A DNA stretch of 64,000 nucleotides from Candidatus Pseudogracilibacillus intestinigallinarum (GCA_019113205.1 DXHX01000123.1:1-64000); one strand, 5' to 3'; counted from the first letter of the stretch, positions 24,860 through 34,950 are shown. Notes: a model not told the origin generated them from the letters alone. A program made the numbers and translations.

Positions 24860-25333
24860 ATGCAAAAAAAGTTATCTACATATGATGTGTTTCTATATTC
24901 GATATTAGTTGGCTGTGTCGCAACGATTTTTTTACTATTCTTTTTACTTTTCTTCCATACTTTTCACTTTATAACGTTTCATCCATTTTCTATAACAGAA
25001 CAAATCATTATAAAAGACCATTGGTTCATTCGAATATTATATTATAGTTGTCTTTTTATTGTGTATTGTATATGTTCCGTCGTATTGTCGTTAATTTATT
25101 TTTTGTTTTGGCGTAAAAGAAAAGAATGGCAAATAGGAGTCGTTTACGGCATCGGTTTGTGGGCAATTTTCTATATACTATTCCCATACTTGTTTGTCGA
25201 TAAACTGTATATTATGCATTTGCCAATGAAAATGACTGTAACGATGTTCTGTTTAAGTGTTTTATATGGATTGTTTGTCGGCTATTCGATTTCTTATTAT
25301 GATCAAAGTGTTTCAATGTCAACTTCTACGTAA
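24860..25333 (+). CDS. yqhR: YqhR family membrane protein
   Basis: A 157-residue membrane protein with four helices (about 12-36, 57-83, 95-112 and 125-145). The AAAGGAGGAT ribosome site is strong. It matches YqhR by position between yqhQ and yqhT and by topology. Function unknown. In B. subtilis aroQ (yqhS, 3-dehydroquinase) follows; here it is absent and 165 bp of AT-rich DNA separates yqhR from yqhT. Confidence 0.8.
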   Translation: MQKKLSTYDVFLYSILVGCVATIFLLFFLLFFHTFHFITFHPFSITEQIIIKDHWFIRILYYSCLFIVYCICSVVLSLIYFLFWRKRKEWQIGVVYGIGLWAIFYILFPYLFVDKLYIMHLPMKMTVTMFCLSVLYGLFVGYSISYYDQSVSMSTST

Positions 25334-25498
25334 TATTTCACACAATCTTCTTCTTTATGCTAAAATAAGAAAATAAGGGTAAGGAAATGTTTCTGTTGTA
25401 TCATGATTATATGATCGATTGCTTTTGATTTCATGATGCAACGATTTTCTTTTGACTTAAATAGGTACAGATGAAATTATAGAAAAGAAGGTGAAAAT

Positions 25499-26557
25499 GT
25501 GAAACTTGAACAAGTAAGGAGAAAATTATTAGAACAAGAGTTGGATGCTATACTCGTTACAAGTCCTTATAATAGAAGATATATGACAAACTTCACTGGT
25601 ACAGCTGGTGTGGCAATCATTACGCAAACGGAAGCATTATTTATAACTGATTTTCGTTATACAACACAAGCTACAGAGGAAGCGAAAGAATTTACAGTTA
25701 TTGAGCATTCTGGGTTATTATTAGATGAAATTGCAACCCAATTAAGCATGCACCGAGTTGCAAATGTCGGTTTTGAAGCGGATGATATGACTTATGATCA
25801 ATATAAAACTTATGAAGCGAAGATTAACGCAAAACTAGTTCCATTGAATGGTTTTTTTGCTTCATTACGTGAAATCAAAACCTTAGAGGAAATACATATT
25901 TTAGAAGAAGCTGCTAAAATTGCAGATGATGCATTTGAACATATATTAACGGTTATAAAACCAGGAATATTAGAAATCGATGTAGCAAATGAATTGGAAT
26001 TTTTCATGCGTCGTAAAGGTGCGACGTCTTCCAGTTTTGATACAATCGTTGCTTCTGGTTGGCGTTCTGCATTACCTCATGGAGTTGCTTCTCAGAAAAA
26101 GATTGAAACAGGAGAACTCGTCACATTAGATTTTGGTGCTTATTATAAAGGGTATTGTTCAGATATTACGAGAACGATTGCAGTTGGTGATATCAATGAT
26201 CAACTAAAAGAAATCTATGATGTCGTTTTAGAGGCGCAAAAATTAGGAGTAGCGAATATTAAAGCGGGAATGACAGGGAAAGAAGCGGATGATACTACGC
26301 GATATTATATTACAGAAAAAGGATATGGACAATACTTTGGTCATTCAACGGGACATGGAATTGGCTTAGAAGTTCATGAAGGTCCTGGTTTATCTCAACG
26401 TTCATCTACCGTATTACGACCGAATATGGTTGTAACCGTAGAACCGGGAATTTATATACCAGACGTAGGCGGATGTCGTATAGAAGATGATATTGTGATT
26501 ACTGAAGACGGGAATCGCATTATCACACATTCACCAAAAGAATTAATTATTGTATAA
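25499..26557 (+). CDS. yqhT: Xaa-Pro dipeptidase, M24 family
   Basis: A cytoplasmic peptidase that cuts dipeptides ending in proline, with a two-metal site. 352 residues: an N-terminal creatinase-like domain (to about 125) and the pita-bread domain. Metal ligands are visible in [17 protein letters not shown] (two Asp), [14 protein letters not shown] (His), TVEPGIY (Glu) and RIEDDI (Glu). A GTG start (25499) after GAAGGTG is used; the ATG two bases earlier is out of frame. efp starts 23 bp after, so both are probably one transcript, as in B. subtilis. Confidence 0.92.
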   Translation: MKLEQVRRKLLEQELDAILVTSPYNRRYMTNFTGTAGVAIITQTEALFITDFRYTTQATEEAKEFTVIEHSGLLLDEIATQLSMHRVANVGFEADDMTYDQYKTYEAKINAKLVPLNGFFASLREIKTLEEIHILEEAAKIADDAFEHILTVIKPGILEIDVANELEFFMRRKGATSSSFDTIVASGWRSALPHGVASQKKIETGELVTLDFGAYYKGYCSDITRTIAVGDINDQLKEIYDVVLEAQKLGVANIKAGMTGKEADDTTRYYITEKGYGQYFGHSTGHGIGLEVHEGPGLSQRSSTVLRPNMVVTVEPGIYIPDVGGCRIEDDIVITEDGNRIITHSPKELIIV

Positions 26558-26580
26558 TGGATGATAAGGAGGCTACAAAA

Positions 26581-27141
26581 ATGATTTCAGTAAATGATTT
26601 TAAAACAGGTTCAACTATTGAATATGAAGATAATATTTGGCAAGTTATTGAGTTCCAACATGTTAAGCCAGGAAAAGGAGCAGCTTTCGTTCGTTCTAAA
26701 TTACGTAATTTACGTAATGGGAACATACAAGAGAAGACATTCCGTGCGGGTGAGAAAGTAAAACGAGCTCATATTGAGCATAACAAAATGCAATATTTAT
26801 ATGCATCAGGAGATGTACATGCATTCATGGATACAAATACATATGAACAAATTGAATTACAAGCATCTCAAATCGAAAATGAATTAAACTATATTATTGA
26901 AAATTCTTTTGTTGATATTATTATGTATCAAGGAGAAGTAATCGGAATTGACATACCAAATAATGTTGATTTAACGGTGACAGAAACAGAGCCAGGAATT
27001 AAAGGTGATACAGTAAGTGGTGGTTCAAAAGCCGCTAAATTAGAAACAGGTTTAGTTGTCCAAGTACCATTATTTATTAATGAAGGCGATGTGTTAACTA
27101 TTAGTACTTCAGACGGTAAATATGTATCGCGTAAAAATTAA
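26581..27141 (+). CDS. efp: Translation elongation factor P
   Basis: Relieves ribosome stalling at proline-rich motifs. The ATG at 26581 follows AAGGAGGCT; the longer frame has no site. The 186 residues contain the three beta-barrel domains of EF-P. Lys32 in KPGKGAAF is the residue that carries a 5-aminopentanol modification in Bacillus. A terminator follows directly. Confidence 0.96.
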   Translation: MISVNDFKTGSTIEYEDNIWQVIEFQHVKPGKGAAFVRSKLRNLRNGNIQEKTFRAGEKVKRAHIEHNKMQYLYASGDVHAFMDTNTYEQIELQASQIENELNYIIENSFVDIIMYQGEVIGIDIPNNVDLTVTETEPGIKGDTVSGGSKAAKLETGLVVQVPLFINEGDVLTISTSDGKYVSRKN

Positions 27142-27150
27142 TATTGTACG

Positions 27151-27188
27151 GAAAAACTAGCAAATGATCATCATTTGCTAGTTTTTTG
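27151..27188 (+). terminator. Rho-independent terminator of efp
   Basis: AAAAACTAGCAAATGAT and ATCATTTGCTAGTTTTTT form a perfect hairpin with a T run. Confidence 0.92.
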
Positions 27189-27197
27189 TTTTTTATT

Positions 27198-27226
27198 TCA
27201 TATTTATTTTTACATGAACATATAGT
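27198..27226 (+). promoter_or_regulatory. Sigma-E-type promoter of the spoIIIA operon
   Basis: TCATATT (27198-27204) matches the sigma-E -35 consensus KMATATT exactly. CATATAGT (27219-27226) matches the -10 CATACANT with one change. The spacer is 14 bp. It lies 30 bp before spoIIIAA, which B. subtilis transcribes from a sigma-E promoter. Confidence 0.72.
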
Positions 27227-27255
27227 GAAGAAAGAAGGGAAAAGGTGTGTTGCAT

Positions 27256-28167
27256 ATGGAAAAGATTTTCCAATTGTTTTCACCGAATGTGAAAAAGATG
27301 TTAGAAGAAAAGGTGTACAACCAATCAAACCAACTAGAAGAAATACGCCTCCGCATTCAAAAGCCGATTGAACTAAATTTTTTTCAAAACTATCTATTAT
27401 TAGAAGACTATCCATTCACCGAACAAGAGCGAATGTATTTTTTGAGACAATTAACAAATCATTCTATTTATCGAATGGAAGAGCCGTTTAAACAGGGCTT
27501 TTTAACGATTAGTGGAGGACACCGTATCGGATTTTCCGGAGAGGTGTTAACAGATGAAAAACGGATTAAAGAGGCAACATTTTTTAATATTCGGATTGCA
27601 CAAGAAATAAAAGGAATTTCCAAACCACTATTAAAAAATATTAGAGAAGGAAATACGTTGCAACATACAATCATTTTTGGAGCGCCACAAACTGGTAAAA
27701 CGACTTTACTCCGTGACCTTGCAAAGCAAATAAGTGATAGTGAGATCATTCCCCAAAAAGTTGCGATTGTAGATGAACGTTCAGAATTAGCTGCTTGTAA
27801 AAACGGCATACCGCAATTAGATATCGGGGTACGCACAGATATAATGGATAACTGTTTAAAACAATTTGGGATGTTTATGATGATTCGTTCCATGTCACCA
27901 CAAATATTAATTATAGATGAAATAGGAAGCAAAGAAGATGTACAGGCAATTTCAGAAGCGATTCGAACTGGGGTAACGATTATCTGTACCGCACATAGTA
28001 ATGATATCGAGGAACTAATGGAAAGACCACAATTAAAAAGTTTATTTGAACAACAGTTGTTTCAACGATTTGTTCATGTAACTCGAGAAGCAAATGGTGC
28101 TTTTACATTTACGACATTCCATAAAGAGAATGAAAAATTGGACTTTTACAAGGTGCATAAAAGATGA
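27256..28167 (+). CDS. spoIIIAA: SpoIIIAA, sporulation channel ATPase
   Basis: A mother-cell AAA/secretion-type ATPase at the outer forespore membrane, thought to power the SpoIIIA-SpoIIQ channel. Walker A GAPQTGKTTL is near residues 141-150; the Walker B-like block is ILIIDEIGS and VDERSELA is the family motif. The ATG at 27256 has AAGGTG at 8 nt; a GTG at 27247 is an alternative. First gene of a complete eight-gene operon; its end overlaps spoIIIAB by 4 bp. Confidence 0.94.
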   Translation: MEKIFQLFSPNVKKMLEEKVYNQSNQLEEIRLRIQKPIELNFFQNYLLLEDYPFTEQERMYFLRQLTNHSIYRMEEPFKQGFLTISGGHRIGFSGEVLTDEKRIKEATFFNIRIAQEIKGISKPLLKNIREGNTLQHTIIFGAPQTGKTTLLRDLAKQISDSEIIPQKVAIVDERSELAACKNGIPQLDIGVRTDIMDNCLKQFGMFMMIRSMSPQILIIDEIGSKEDVQAISEAIRTGVTIICTAHSNDIEELMERPQLKSLFEQQLFQRFVHVTREANGAFTFTTFHKENEKLDFYKVHKR

Positions 28168-28676
28168 AATGGTTTGGTGCATGTATGATTTTACTATGTA
28201 CTTCATGGTTCGGTCATCACTATAGCATGTTGTATACAAAAAGAGAAAGGCAATTAAAACAATTAATTTTTTCATTTCATATCATGGATGCGGAAATCGT
28301 ACATAATCAACGCCCGTTACAAGAAACTTTTTCCATTATAAGCGAAAAGCTTGCTGACCCATTACAACAGTATTATCAGTCATTGGTTGATGAAATGGAA
28401 ACGATTATTACAAATTTATCAGTTATTTGGGAAAAAGAAACAGATAATTTATTACAAATAAGTGCGCTACAAAAGGATGAAATAATTGTTTTAAAGCAAT
28501 TTGGCCACACATTAGGTGATTATGCCCTAATAAAACAACATGAACAAATAACATTAACAATTACTTATTTGGAACAAATTTTAGAACAAGCAATGGAAGA
28601 GCGTAAAAAATATAGCAAACTATATACGAAACTTGGTATATTTTTCGGTATTTTCCTCGTCATTTTACTTATGTAA
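28164..28676 (+). CDS. spoIIIAB: SpoIIIAB, stage III sporulation protein
   Basis: A 170-residue protein with a hydrophobic N-terminus (about 4-18), a helical soluble domain and a C-terminal membrane helix (about 153-169), the GspF-like topology of SpoIIIAB. It overlaps spoIIIAA by 4 bp (ATGA), so the two are translationally coupled. Partner of the SpoIIIAA ATPase in the channel. Confidence 0.9.
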   Translation: MKWFGACMILLCTSWFGHHYSMLYTKRERQLKQLIFSFHIMDAEIVHNQRPLQETFSIISEKLADPLQQYYQSLVDEMETIITNLSVIWEKETDNLLQISALQKDEIIVLKQFGHTLGDYALIKQHEQITLTITYLEQILEQAMEERKKYSKLYTKLGIFFGIFLVILLM

Positions 28677-28721
28677 TGGCGTTGTATTAAATGTAAATGA
28701 AGCTAGAAAGGGGTTATGTTT

Positions 28722-28922
28722 ATGTTGGTTGACGCTACCATATTATTTCAAATTGCTGGGATTGGGATTGTAACGGCGTTAATCCATACTATTCTAAAGC
28801 AGATGGGCAAAGAAGATATTGCTCAATTTGTATCCCTTGTTGGTTTCATCATCGTTTTATATTTTGTTGTAAATCATTTATCACAATTATTTCAGCAAAT
28901 GAAATCAATTTTTTTCATGTAA
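28722..28922 (+). CDS. spoIIIAC: SpoIIIAC, stage III sporulation membrane protein
   Basis: 66 residues with two membrane helices. The ATG at 28722 has GAAAGGGG at 8 nt spacing; an ATG two codons upstream is almost on top of that site. The sequence IAGIGIVTALIHTILKQMGKED is typical. It is probably part of the membrane ring of the channel, with SpoIIIAD. Confidence 0.92.
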   Translation: MLVDATILFQIAGIGIVTALIHTILKQMGKEDIAQFVSLVGFIIVLYFVVNHLSQLFQQMKSIFFM

Positions 28923-28932
28923 GGAATAAAAC

Positions 28933-29334
28933 ATGACTATTATACAAATTATACTCATTTGTATCGTTGCAGCTTTTTTATTTATTATTGTGAAAGAAGT
29001 AAATGCATCTATTGCCTTTGTGATCGTTCTTTGTACAAGCATGTTTGTTTTGTTTATCGTCATGTTAGAAATAACGAAAATTATCCAATTGTTACAATCA
29101 TTAGCACAGTTAGTTCGAATTGACTCCATTTATATTCAAACAATCTTTAAAATTGTTGGAATTGCTTATATAACCGAGTTTGCAGCAAATATGATGCGTG
29201 ATGCTGGGTTATCGTCGATTGGTTCAAATATAGAACTTGCAGGAAAAGTATTCATTTTAATTTTAGCGATACCGATTATTCAAGCAGTCATTCAAATTAT
29301 TTTACAATTTATCCCAACGGAATATCCTTTTTAA
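28933..29334 (+). CDS. spoIIIAD: SpoIIIAD, stage III sporulation membrane protein
   Basis: 133 residues with about four membrane helices; SpoIIIAD is related to SpoIIIAC. Blocks such as IAYITEFAANMMRDAGLSSI and AGKVFILILAIPI are family hallmarks. It begins 10 bp after spoIIIAC. Confidence 0.92.
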   Translation: MTIIQIILICIVAAFLFIIVKEVNASIAFVIVLCTSMFVLFIVMLEITKIIQLLQSLAQLVRIDSIYIQTIFKIVGIAYITEFAANMMRDAGLSSIGSNIELAGKVFILILAIPIIQAVIQIILQFIPTEYPF

Positions 29335-29362
29335 AGGGAGTGGAAAGGATCGAAATAAATGT

Positions 29363-30535
29363 ATGAAAAACTACATCTTCCTTATTATTATATTGATTCT
29401 TATTAGTCCATCTGAAGTGGTAGCGGAAGAGAGCTTAACTGAGAAAGATATTCAAATTGAAAAAGAATTACTACAGTCGATTCCACTGGAAGATATTGAA
29501 CTATATTGGGAAACAATCCAAACAGAATACGGAGCGTATTTTACTGAATTAACGAATAAAGATATAAGAGATTTAATAATGCAAGATGGAAGTTTTTCAC
29601 TCAAAAACATGGCAAAAGGATTGTTTCATTATTTGTTTTATGAAATATGGATACAATCTACACTCCTTTCGCAACTATTGCTTCTTGCGATATTACATTT
29701 ACTCTTACAAGCAATTCAACATGCATTTTTACATGAAACAGTAAGTAAAGTAGCGAATTTCATAGTTTATATCGTAATTTTATATATTTCACTTCAAAGT
29801 TTTCATCACGTGTTTACGTATACAAAAGATACGATTTTAATGATGAATAATTTCATGATAGCACTTTTACCAATTTTACTCTCCTTATTAGCAACTTCAG
29901 GACAATTATTAACAGCTGCATTTTTTCATCCGACTATTATATTTTTAACCCATATAAGTGGTTTATTAATGACAAGGCTCGTCCTTCCGTTTTTATATAT
30001 CGGTCTACTCTTAACGATGGTGAGCCATTTCAATGAACGGTTCCAAGCAACAAAATTAGCACATTTATTTAAACATGTAAGCATAGGATTAATTAGTGTG
30101 TTTTTCACTGTTTTTCTTACAGTTTTATCCATACAAGGAGCGGTTCATACAGTACAAGATGGTTTGCTTTTAAAAACGACAAAATTTCTATCGAGTAATA
30201 TCATTCCGATTATTGGGCGGACCTTTACAGAGGCGACCGACACATTTTTATTTGCAGCACAATTATTAAAAAACGGAGTTGGAATTGCTGGTGTTGTGAT
30301 TCTTGTACTGATTGCAATATTTCCTTTAATTAAGATTGTCATTATTGCATTTCTATATAAATTAGCTGCTGCCCTTATTCAACCTTTAGGCAATAAAGAA
30401 GTAAGTGCCATGTTACAAACTGTAAGTCAATATATGATGTTTTTATTCACATGTTTGCTTATCGTGTCCTTTATGTTTTTTATTTCCGTCGTCATTATGA
30501 TTGTTTTGAGCAATATTCCGCTATTTTTGAGGTAG
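29363..30535 (+). CDS. spoIIIAE: SpoIIIAE, stage III sporulation polytopic membrane protein
   Basis: 390 residues with a signal-like N-terminal helix (about 4-18), a soluble segment and then about seven membrane helices. The multi-helix core with SNIIPIIGRTFTEATDTFL is typical of SpoIIIAE, a permease-like part of the channel. The ATG at 29363 lies after AAAGGGAGTGG and a short spacer. The C-terminus abuts spoIIIAF. Confidence 0.92.
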   Translation: MKNYIFLIIILILISPSEVVAEESLTEKDIQIEKELLQSIPLEDIELYWETIQTEYGAYFTELTNKDIRDLIMQDGSFSLKNMAKGLFHYLFYEIWIQSTLLSQLLLLAILHLLLQAIQHAFLHETVSKVANFIVYIVILYISLQSFHHVFTYTKDTILMMNNFMIALLPILLSLLATSGQLLTAAFFHPTIIFLTHISGLLMTRLVLPFLYIGLLLTMVSHFNERFQATKLAHLFKHVSIGLISVFFTVFLTVLSIQGAVHTVQDGLLLKTTKFLSSNIIPIIGRTFTEATDTFLFAAQLLKNGVGIAGVVILVLIAIFPLIKIVIIAFLYKLAAALIQPLGNKEVSAMLQTVSQYMMFLFTCLLIVSFMFFISVVIMIVLSNIPLFLR

Positions 30536-30537
30536 GG

Positions 30538-31104
30538 ATGACCATGCAGTATATCGTTGATTGGGTTACTCAAATAATAATTTTTATTTTTATAGGAACG
30601 ATCATTCAAATATTGCTACCAGAAAACCAATTTAGAAAATATGTTGAAATCGTACTTGGACTTTTTTTATTACTTATATTTTTACAACCAGTTGTAAGTT
30701 TAATGAATATATCACTTGATTTATCATGGCATAAAATGGAACAGATGCTTATACCGGAAAATGTAGAAGAAAATATTACTTGGAATGGTTTAGAAACAGA
30801 AAGGGATGCATATATATGGAATGAGTCAAAAGAAATTTTAATGGAAGAAGCAAATCGACAATTAACTGGACAAGTAATACGTGACATTGACTTTATCTTG
30901 GAGGAGACGACCTTACAGGAAATGGTTGTGTATCTGGATGAAGAAAAAGAAAAATTTATCCACGTTGATAAAATCATTGTAAATGACGATGCATCCTATT
31001 CTGCACAAACGGAAAAAGACGAACAACTAGTGAAAAAATTACAACAAATATGGGAAGTGAACGATGTGCCAATTAAAATACAGTGGGGGAGGCGATTAGA
31101 ATAA
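30538..31104 (+). CDS. spoIIIAF: SpoIIIAF, stage III sporulation membrane protein
   Basis: About 188 residues with two N-terminal membrane helices (about 8-27 and 37-57) and a soluble C-terminal domain related to the ring-building fold of SpoIIIAG/AH. The start follows GAGGTAGGG; ATG 30538 and ATG 30544 are both possible, and I list the first. The longer open frame upstream lies inside spoIIIAE. Its stop TAA (31102-31104) overlaps the ATA that may start spoIIIAG. Confidence 0.88.
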   Translation: MTMQYIVDWVTQIIIFIFIGTIIQILLPENQFRKYVEIVLGLFLLLIFLQPVVSLMNISLDLSWHKMEQMLIPENVEENITWNGLETERDAYIWNESKEILMEEANRQLTGQVIRDIDFILEETTLQEMVVYLDEEKEKFIHVDKIIVNDDASYSAQTEKDEQLVKKLQQIWEVNDVPIKIQWGRRLE

Positions 31105-31694
31105 AGTGGATCAAATATGTTGTAAGTTGGATAGAAAAGGATAAAAAAAACAAATATATTTTATTTATTGGCTTAATAGGGATGCTCGTATTATTCATTG
31201 GAAATAACAACAAAAAAATAGAAGAACCAAATGATGTATACGTACAGGAACAAGACACACAAAAAGAAACAGAAACAATTCATGTAGAAGACAAACATAT
31301 TCGTGTACTAGAAGAACAGTATGAACAATCACTGCAACATATTTTGAATAAAATGAATGGAATACAAGATGCAGAAGTGATGATTAATATCGATTCTACT
31401 AATGTACAAATATATGAGAAAGATCATTTAACACAAAAACAACAAACAGAAGAACAAGATACAAATGGTGGGACTCGCCAAGTAGAGGACGAGTCTAAAG
31501 AAACAAAAATTGTCTTTATAAGGGAGGGAGAAAAAGAAGTACCATTATTAACTCAATTAAAAAAGCCAGAAGTAAGAGGTGTTTTAATCATCGCTAATGG
31601 AGTACAAAGTGCTAATAAACAAAAAGAAGTAATTGACGCTGTTGCAAAAGTGTTAGATATTCCAACATATAAAATTTCAGTACAACAAAAATGA
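31083..31694 (+). CDS. spoIIIAG: SpoIIIAG, stage III sporulation ring protein
   Basis: Up to 203 residues; one membrane helix (about 25-39) and a C-terminal ring-building domain that forms a large ring in the intermembrane space. The start is unclear. GGGGGAGG (31085-31092) is an ideal ribosome site, but no ATG, GTG or TTG follows at normal spacing. The in-frame codon 8 nt after it is ATA (31101). The listed GTG (31083) precedes the site and has none of its own. Family identity is supported by VREGEKEVPLLTQLKKPEVRGVLI-type text and order. Confidence 0.88.
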   Translation: MGEAIRIKWIKYVVSWIEKDKKNKYILFIGLIGMLVLFIGNNNKKIEEPNDVYVQEQDTQKETETIHVEDKHIRVLEEQYEQSLQHILNKMNGIQDAEVMINIDSTNVQIYEKDHLTQKQQTEEQDTNGGTRQVEDESKETKIVFIREGEKEVPLLTQLKKPEVRGVLIIANGVQSANKQKEVIDAVAKVLDIPTYKISVQQK

Positions 31695-31707
31695 AAGGGG
31701 TAAGTAA

Positions 31708-32226
31708 ATGAAACGACAAACAGTTTGGTTATTGACAATGTTAAGTTTAATGATTGTTTTAAGTGTATACTATATTGTTTCAGACAAAGAAAACATGACG
31801 TTTCAAGAAGTAAATGATGACTTTTTGGAAGAGGATATAACGATTGAAGATATTGAAGAGGTCAGTGTGAATGAATTATATACGACGATTCGAATGGAGT
31901 TAGAAGATGAACGAAATTTAAAAAAGGAGCGTTTAAAAGAAATTATCGCTTCAAATGATGCAACGACAAACGAAATAAACGAAGCATTGAATGAGATGTC
32001 GACATTAGAATCATTATCAACAAAGGAACAAATTTTACAAGAAATGATCAAAACGAATTACGAAGGTTTTAAAGATGTTCTCGTTCGAACAGACGATGAC
32101 AAAGTTCATGTGCATATATTATCTGATTCATTAGAAAAACAAGAAGCTGTACAAGTAATGCAAATGGTAAAAGATGAATTTAGTGAAAAAGAAATCGATG
32201 TTAAACACGAACTTGTTACGAAATAA
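31708..32226 (+). CDS. spoIIIAH: SpoIIIAH, stage III sporulation protein
   Basis: A mother-cell membrane protein whose extracellular domain binds SpoIIQ across the septal gap. 172 residues: N-terminal helix (about 5-25), an acidic linker (about 33-55) and the C-terminal ring-building domain. B. subtilis SpoIIIAH is about 218 residues, so the linker is shorter here. AAAGGGG precedes the ATG. Last gene of the operon, followed by a terminator. Confidence 0.92.
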   Translation: MKRQTVWLLTMLSLMIVLSVYYIVSDKENMTFQEVNDDFLEEDITIEDIEEVSVNELYTTIRMELEDERNLKKERLKEIIASNDATTNEINEALNEMSTLESLSTKEQILQEMIKTNYEGFKDVLVRTDDDKVHVHILSDSLEKQEAVQVMQMVKDEFSEKEIDVKHELVTK

Positions 32227-32299
32227 TACGGTACATATAAGGGGATGTTACAAACATACTAGCCTTTATTTCATATTTACACGATAAAAGATATTTTAG

Positions 32300-32354
32300 A
32301 AACGAAATAATGGGTACATGGATATTTTCATGCTATCTATTATTTCGTTTTTTG
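32300..32354 (+). terminator. Rho-independent terminator of the spoIIIA operon
   Basis: AAACGAAATAATGG pairs with CTATTATTTCGTTTTTT around a loop that itself can pair (CATG...CATG). It ends in a T run. The remaining 210 bp before accB are AT-rich, and I could not place the accB promoter with confidence. Confidence 0.85.
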
Positions 32355-32564
32355 TGTAAAAGAAAAAAATGTGAATATGATGTATATTTTTTCAAAACAA
32401 CTTTTCTATGGTAAAATTATGTTTACATTTAATTTTAAATAGTGCATTTATGACCGAATACCAATGTATTTAAACAATATAATTAAAATTAAGTGTATTT
32501 TGAAAATTTGTGTTAAAATGAATATCGAATGAGATAATTATTTGAAAAAAGGGGAGTTATACAT

Positions 32565-33068
32565 ATGTTTAAGGTACAAGAATTAAGAGAATTAATTAGA
32601 TTAATCGATCAATCGTCTATTAGTGAATTTACGTATGAGAATGACGGATCAACGATGACAATTAAAAAAGAAACAAAACAATCGGTCGTAAATCAAGTAG
32701 AAGAGGTAGTACAACAAGCAGTACCAGTACAAACTCAAGCCGTTGTAGAAGAGAAGAAGGAAGAGGTTGTTTTAAAAGAAATCCCTAAACAACAAGCAGT
32801 TCCTGCACAAACAGAAGATGATGACTCTATTATTGAAATCGTTTCCCCAATGGTTGGAACGTTCTATCGTAAGCCATCACCTGAAAGCGATGCATATGTA
32901 GAAGTAGGCTCAACAATTAATGATGAAACAATTGTTTGTATTGTAGAAGCAATGAAGTTATTCAACGAAATTGAAGCGGAAACAAGTGGTGAAATCGTAG
33001 AAATTTTAGTTGGTGATGGAGAATTAGTAGAATATGGACAACCACTATTTAAGGTAAAAACTAAGTAA
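32565..33068 (+). CDS. accB: Biotin carboxyl carrier protein of acetyl-CoA carboxylase
   Basis: Carries carboxyl-biotin between AccC and AccDA in the first step of fatty acid synthesis. 167 residues: N-terminal helix, a linker rich in Gln, Val, Pro and Ala (about 45-90), and the biotinyl domain. Biotin site Lys131 is in [15 protein letters not shown] precedes the ATG. accC follows 20 bp later. Confidence 0.96.
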   Translation: MFKVQELRELIRLIDQSSISEFTYENDGSTMTIKKETKQSVVNQVEEVVQQAVPVQTQAVVEEKKEEVVLKEIPKQQAVPAQTEDDDSIIEIVSPMVGTFYRKPSPESDAYVEVGSTINDETIVCIVEAMKLFNEIEAETSGEIVEILVGDGELVEYGQPLFKVKTK

Positions 33069-33088
33069 AAGTAAGGGGACGATATAAC

Positions 33089-34447
33089 GTGATTAAAAAA
33101 TTATTAATCGCAAATAGAGGAGAAATTGCTGTAAGAATTATTCGGGCATGTAAAGAATTAGGTATTCAAACAGTAGCAGTTTACTCTGAGGCAGATAAAG
33201 AGGCATTACATGTACAAATCGCAGATGAAGCTTATTGTATCGGACCTGCACCTGGGCCAGAAAGTTATTTAAATATGACTAATATTATAACGGTTGCAAA
33301 ATCAACTGGTGTGGATGCCATTCATCCTGGGTATGGATTTTTAGCAGAAAACGTAGATTTTGCAGAATTATGTCGCGAATGTAATGTGAAATTCGTTGGT
33401 CCAACACCTGAAGCGATTCAAAAAATGGGAATTAAAGATGTGGCGCGTCAAACGATGAAAGAAGCAGGAGTACCAATTGTTCCTGGTTCTGATGGGATTT
33501 TAGCGAATGAAGAAGAGGCAGTGAAAATAGCGAATGAAATTGGTTATCCAGTCATTATTAAAGCGACAGCCGGTGGAGGCGGTAAAGGTATTCGTATCGC
33601 CCAAAATGAAGAAGAGTTAATTAACGGTTTCCGTATTACACAAAAAGAAGCGGAAACATCATTTGGTAATCCTGGTGTTTATTTAGAAAAATGTATTGAA
33701 GATTTTCGCCATGTTGAAATTCAAGTTATGGCAGATGAACACGGTAATGTCATTCATTTAGGAGAGAGAGACTGCTCTATCCAACGCCGTTTACAAAAAT
33801 TAGTCGAAGAAACACCATCACCAGCTATTACACCTGAGCTTAGAAAAGAGATGGGAGAAGCATCTGTCCGTGCTGCTAAAGCTGTAAATTATGTTGGTGC
33901 TGGAACGATTGAATACATTTTTAACCGCAAAAATAACGAATTTTATTTCATGGAAATGAATACTCGTATTCAAGTAGAGCACCCCGTAACAGAAATGGTT
34001 ACTGGAGTTGATTTAATTAAAGAAATGATCCGCGTTGCAAACGGGGAAGAACTGGCATATAAACAAGAAGATATCGAATTAAACGGTTGGTCAATTGAAT
34101 GCCGAATTAATGCGGAAGATCCATTTAATAACTTTATGCCTCAACCTGGTAAAGTAGACATGTATTTAGCGCCAGGAGGTTTAGGAGTACGTGTTGATTC
34201 AGCAGTTTATCCTGAATACTTCATTCCACCTTTTTACGATTCCATGGTAGCTAAGCTTATTACACATGGTAGAACGAGAGAAGAAGCAATTCAGCGGATG
34301 AAACGTGCATTAGATGAATTTGTAGTAGAAGGAGTTAAAACGACTATACCGTTCCATTCAAGAATTATGGAACATGATGTATTCGTTCAAGGTGATTTTA
34401 ACACAAACTTCTTAACCGATCATCCGATCACACCAAAAGACGAGTAA
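33089..34447 (+). CDS. accC: Biotin carboxylase subunit of acetyl-CoA carboxylase
   Basis: ATP-grasp enzyme that carboxylates biotin on AccB. 452 residues. The N-terminal block [19 protein letters not shown], the glycine-rich loop [10 protein letters not shown] and the catalytic block [15 protein letters not shown] are all present. The start is GTG with GGGGACG before it. A terminator follows. B. subtilis has yqhY (Asp23 family) next; here it is missing and nusB follows. Confidence 0.96.
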   Translation: MIKKLLIANRGEIAVRIIRACKELGIQTVAVYSEADKEALHVQIADEAYCIGPAPGPESYLNMTNIITVAKSTGVDAIHPGYGFLAENVDFAELCRECNVKFVGPTPEAIQKMGIKDVARQTMKEAGVPIVPGSDGILANEEEAVKIANEIGYPVIIKATAGGGGKGIRIAQNEEELINGFRITQKEAETSFGNPGVYLEKCIEDFRHVEIQVMADEHGNVIHLGERDCSIQRRLQKLVEETPSPAITPELRKEMGEASVRAAKAVNYVGAGTIEYIFNRKNNEFYFMEMNTRIQVEHPVTEMVTGVDLIKEMIRVANGEELAYKQEDIELNGWSIECRINAEDPFNNFMPQPGKVDMYLAPGGLGVRVDSAVYPEYFIPPFYDSMVAKLITHGRTREEAIQRMKRALDEFVVEGVKTTIPFHSRIMEHDVFVQGDFNTNFLTDHPITPKDE

Positions 34448-34454
34448 TACGAGG

Positions 34455-34486
34455 AAGGTTGGAATAAAATTATTCCAACCTTTTTC
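34455..34486 (+). terminator. Rho-independent terminator of accBC
   Basis: AAGGTTGGAATA and TATTCCAACCTTTTT form a perfect hairpin with a T run. Confidence 0.93.
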
Positions 34487-34574
34487 TTTGTTCCTATTAG
34501 TAACTTTTAATTTGTCATGTTATGATAAAATAATGATAAAGATTAACAATGATAAGTAGAAGGGAACAAAATTC

Positions 34575-34934
34575 ATGGAGCGAAGAGCTGCTAGAGAAGA
34601 AGCATTTAAACTTTTATTTTCTGTTGACTTAAATGAAGAGGGAGTCACGGAAGAACATATAGAGGAAACATTCGTTAAAACAATTGTACATGGCGTTATA
34701 GCGTATAAAGAAGACGTCGATAATATGCTGAAAGAACATTTAACGAATTGGACCATTGACCGGATTGCATTAGTGGAAAAAACAATTTTACGTATTGCTA
34801 TATATGAAATTAAGCATGTAGATGATGTACCAACAGCTGTTTCCATTAATGAAGCAGTGGAACTAGCACATAAATATGGTGATGAAAAATCAGGTAAATT
34901 TATTAATGGAGTTTTAGCAAAATTAATTAAATAG
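34575..34934 (+). CDS. nusB: Transcription antitermination protein NusB
   Basis: 119 residues, all-helical, binds boxA RNA with S10 during rRNA transcription. Starts MERRAAREEAFKLLFSVDLNE, the family N-terminus; the C-terminal block AVELAHKYGDEKSGKFINGVLAK is diagnostic. GAAGGGAA precedes the ATG. It heads the nusB-folD-xseAB-ispA string. Confidence 0.95.
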   Translation: MERRAAREEAFKLLFSVDLNEEGVTEEHIEETFVKTIVHGVIAYKEDVDNMLKEHLTNWTIDRIALVEKTILRIAIYEIKHVDDVPTAVSINEAVELAHKYGDEKSGKFINGVLAKLIK

Positions 34935-34950
34935 TTAGGGAGGCATTTTT

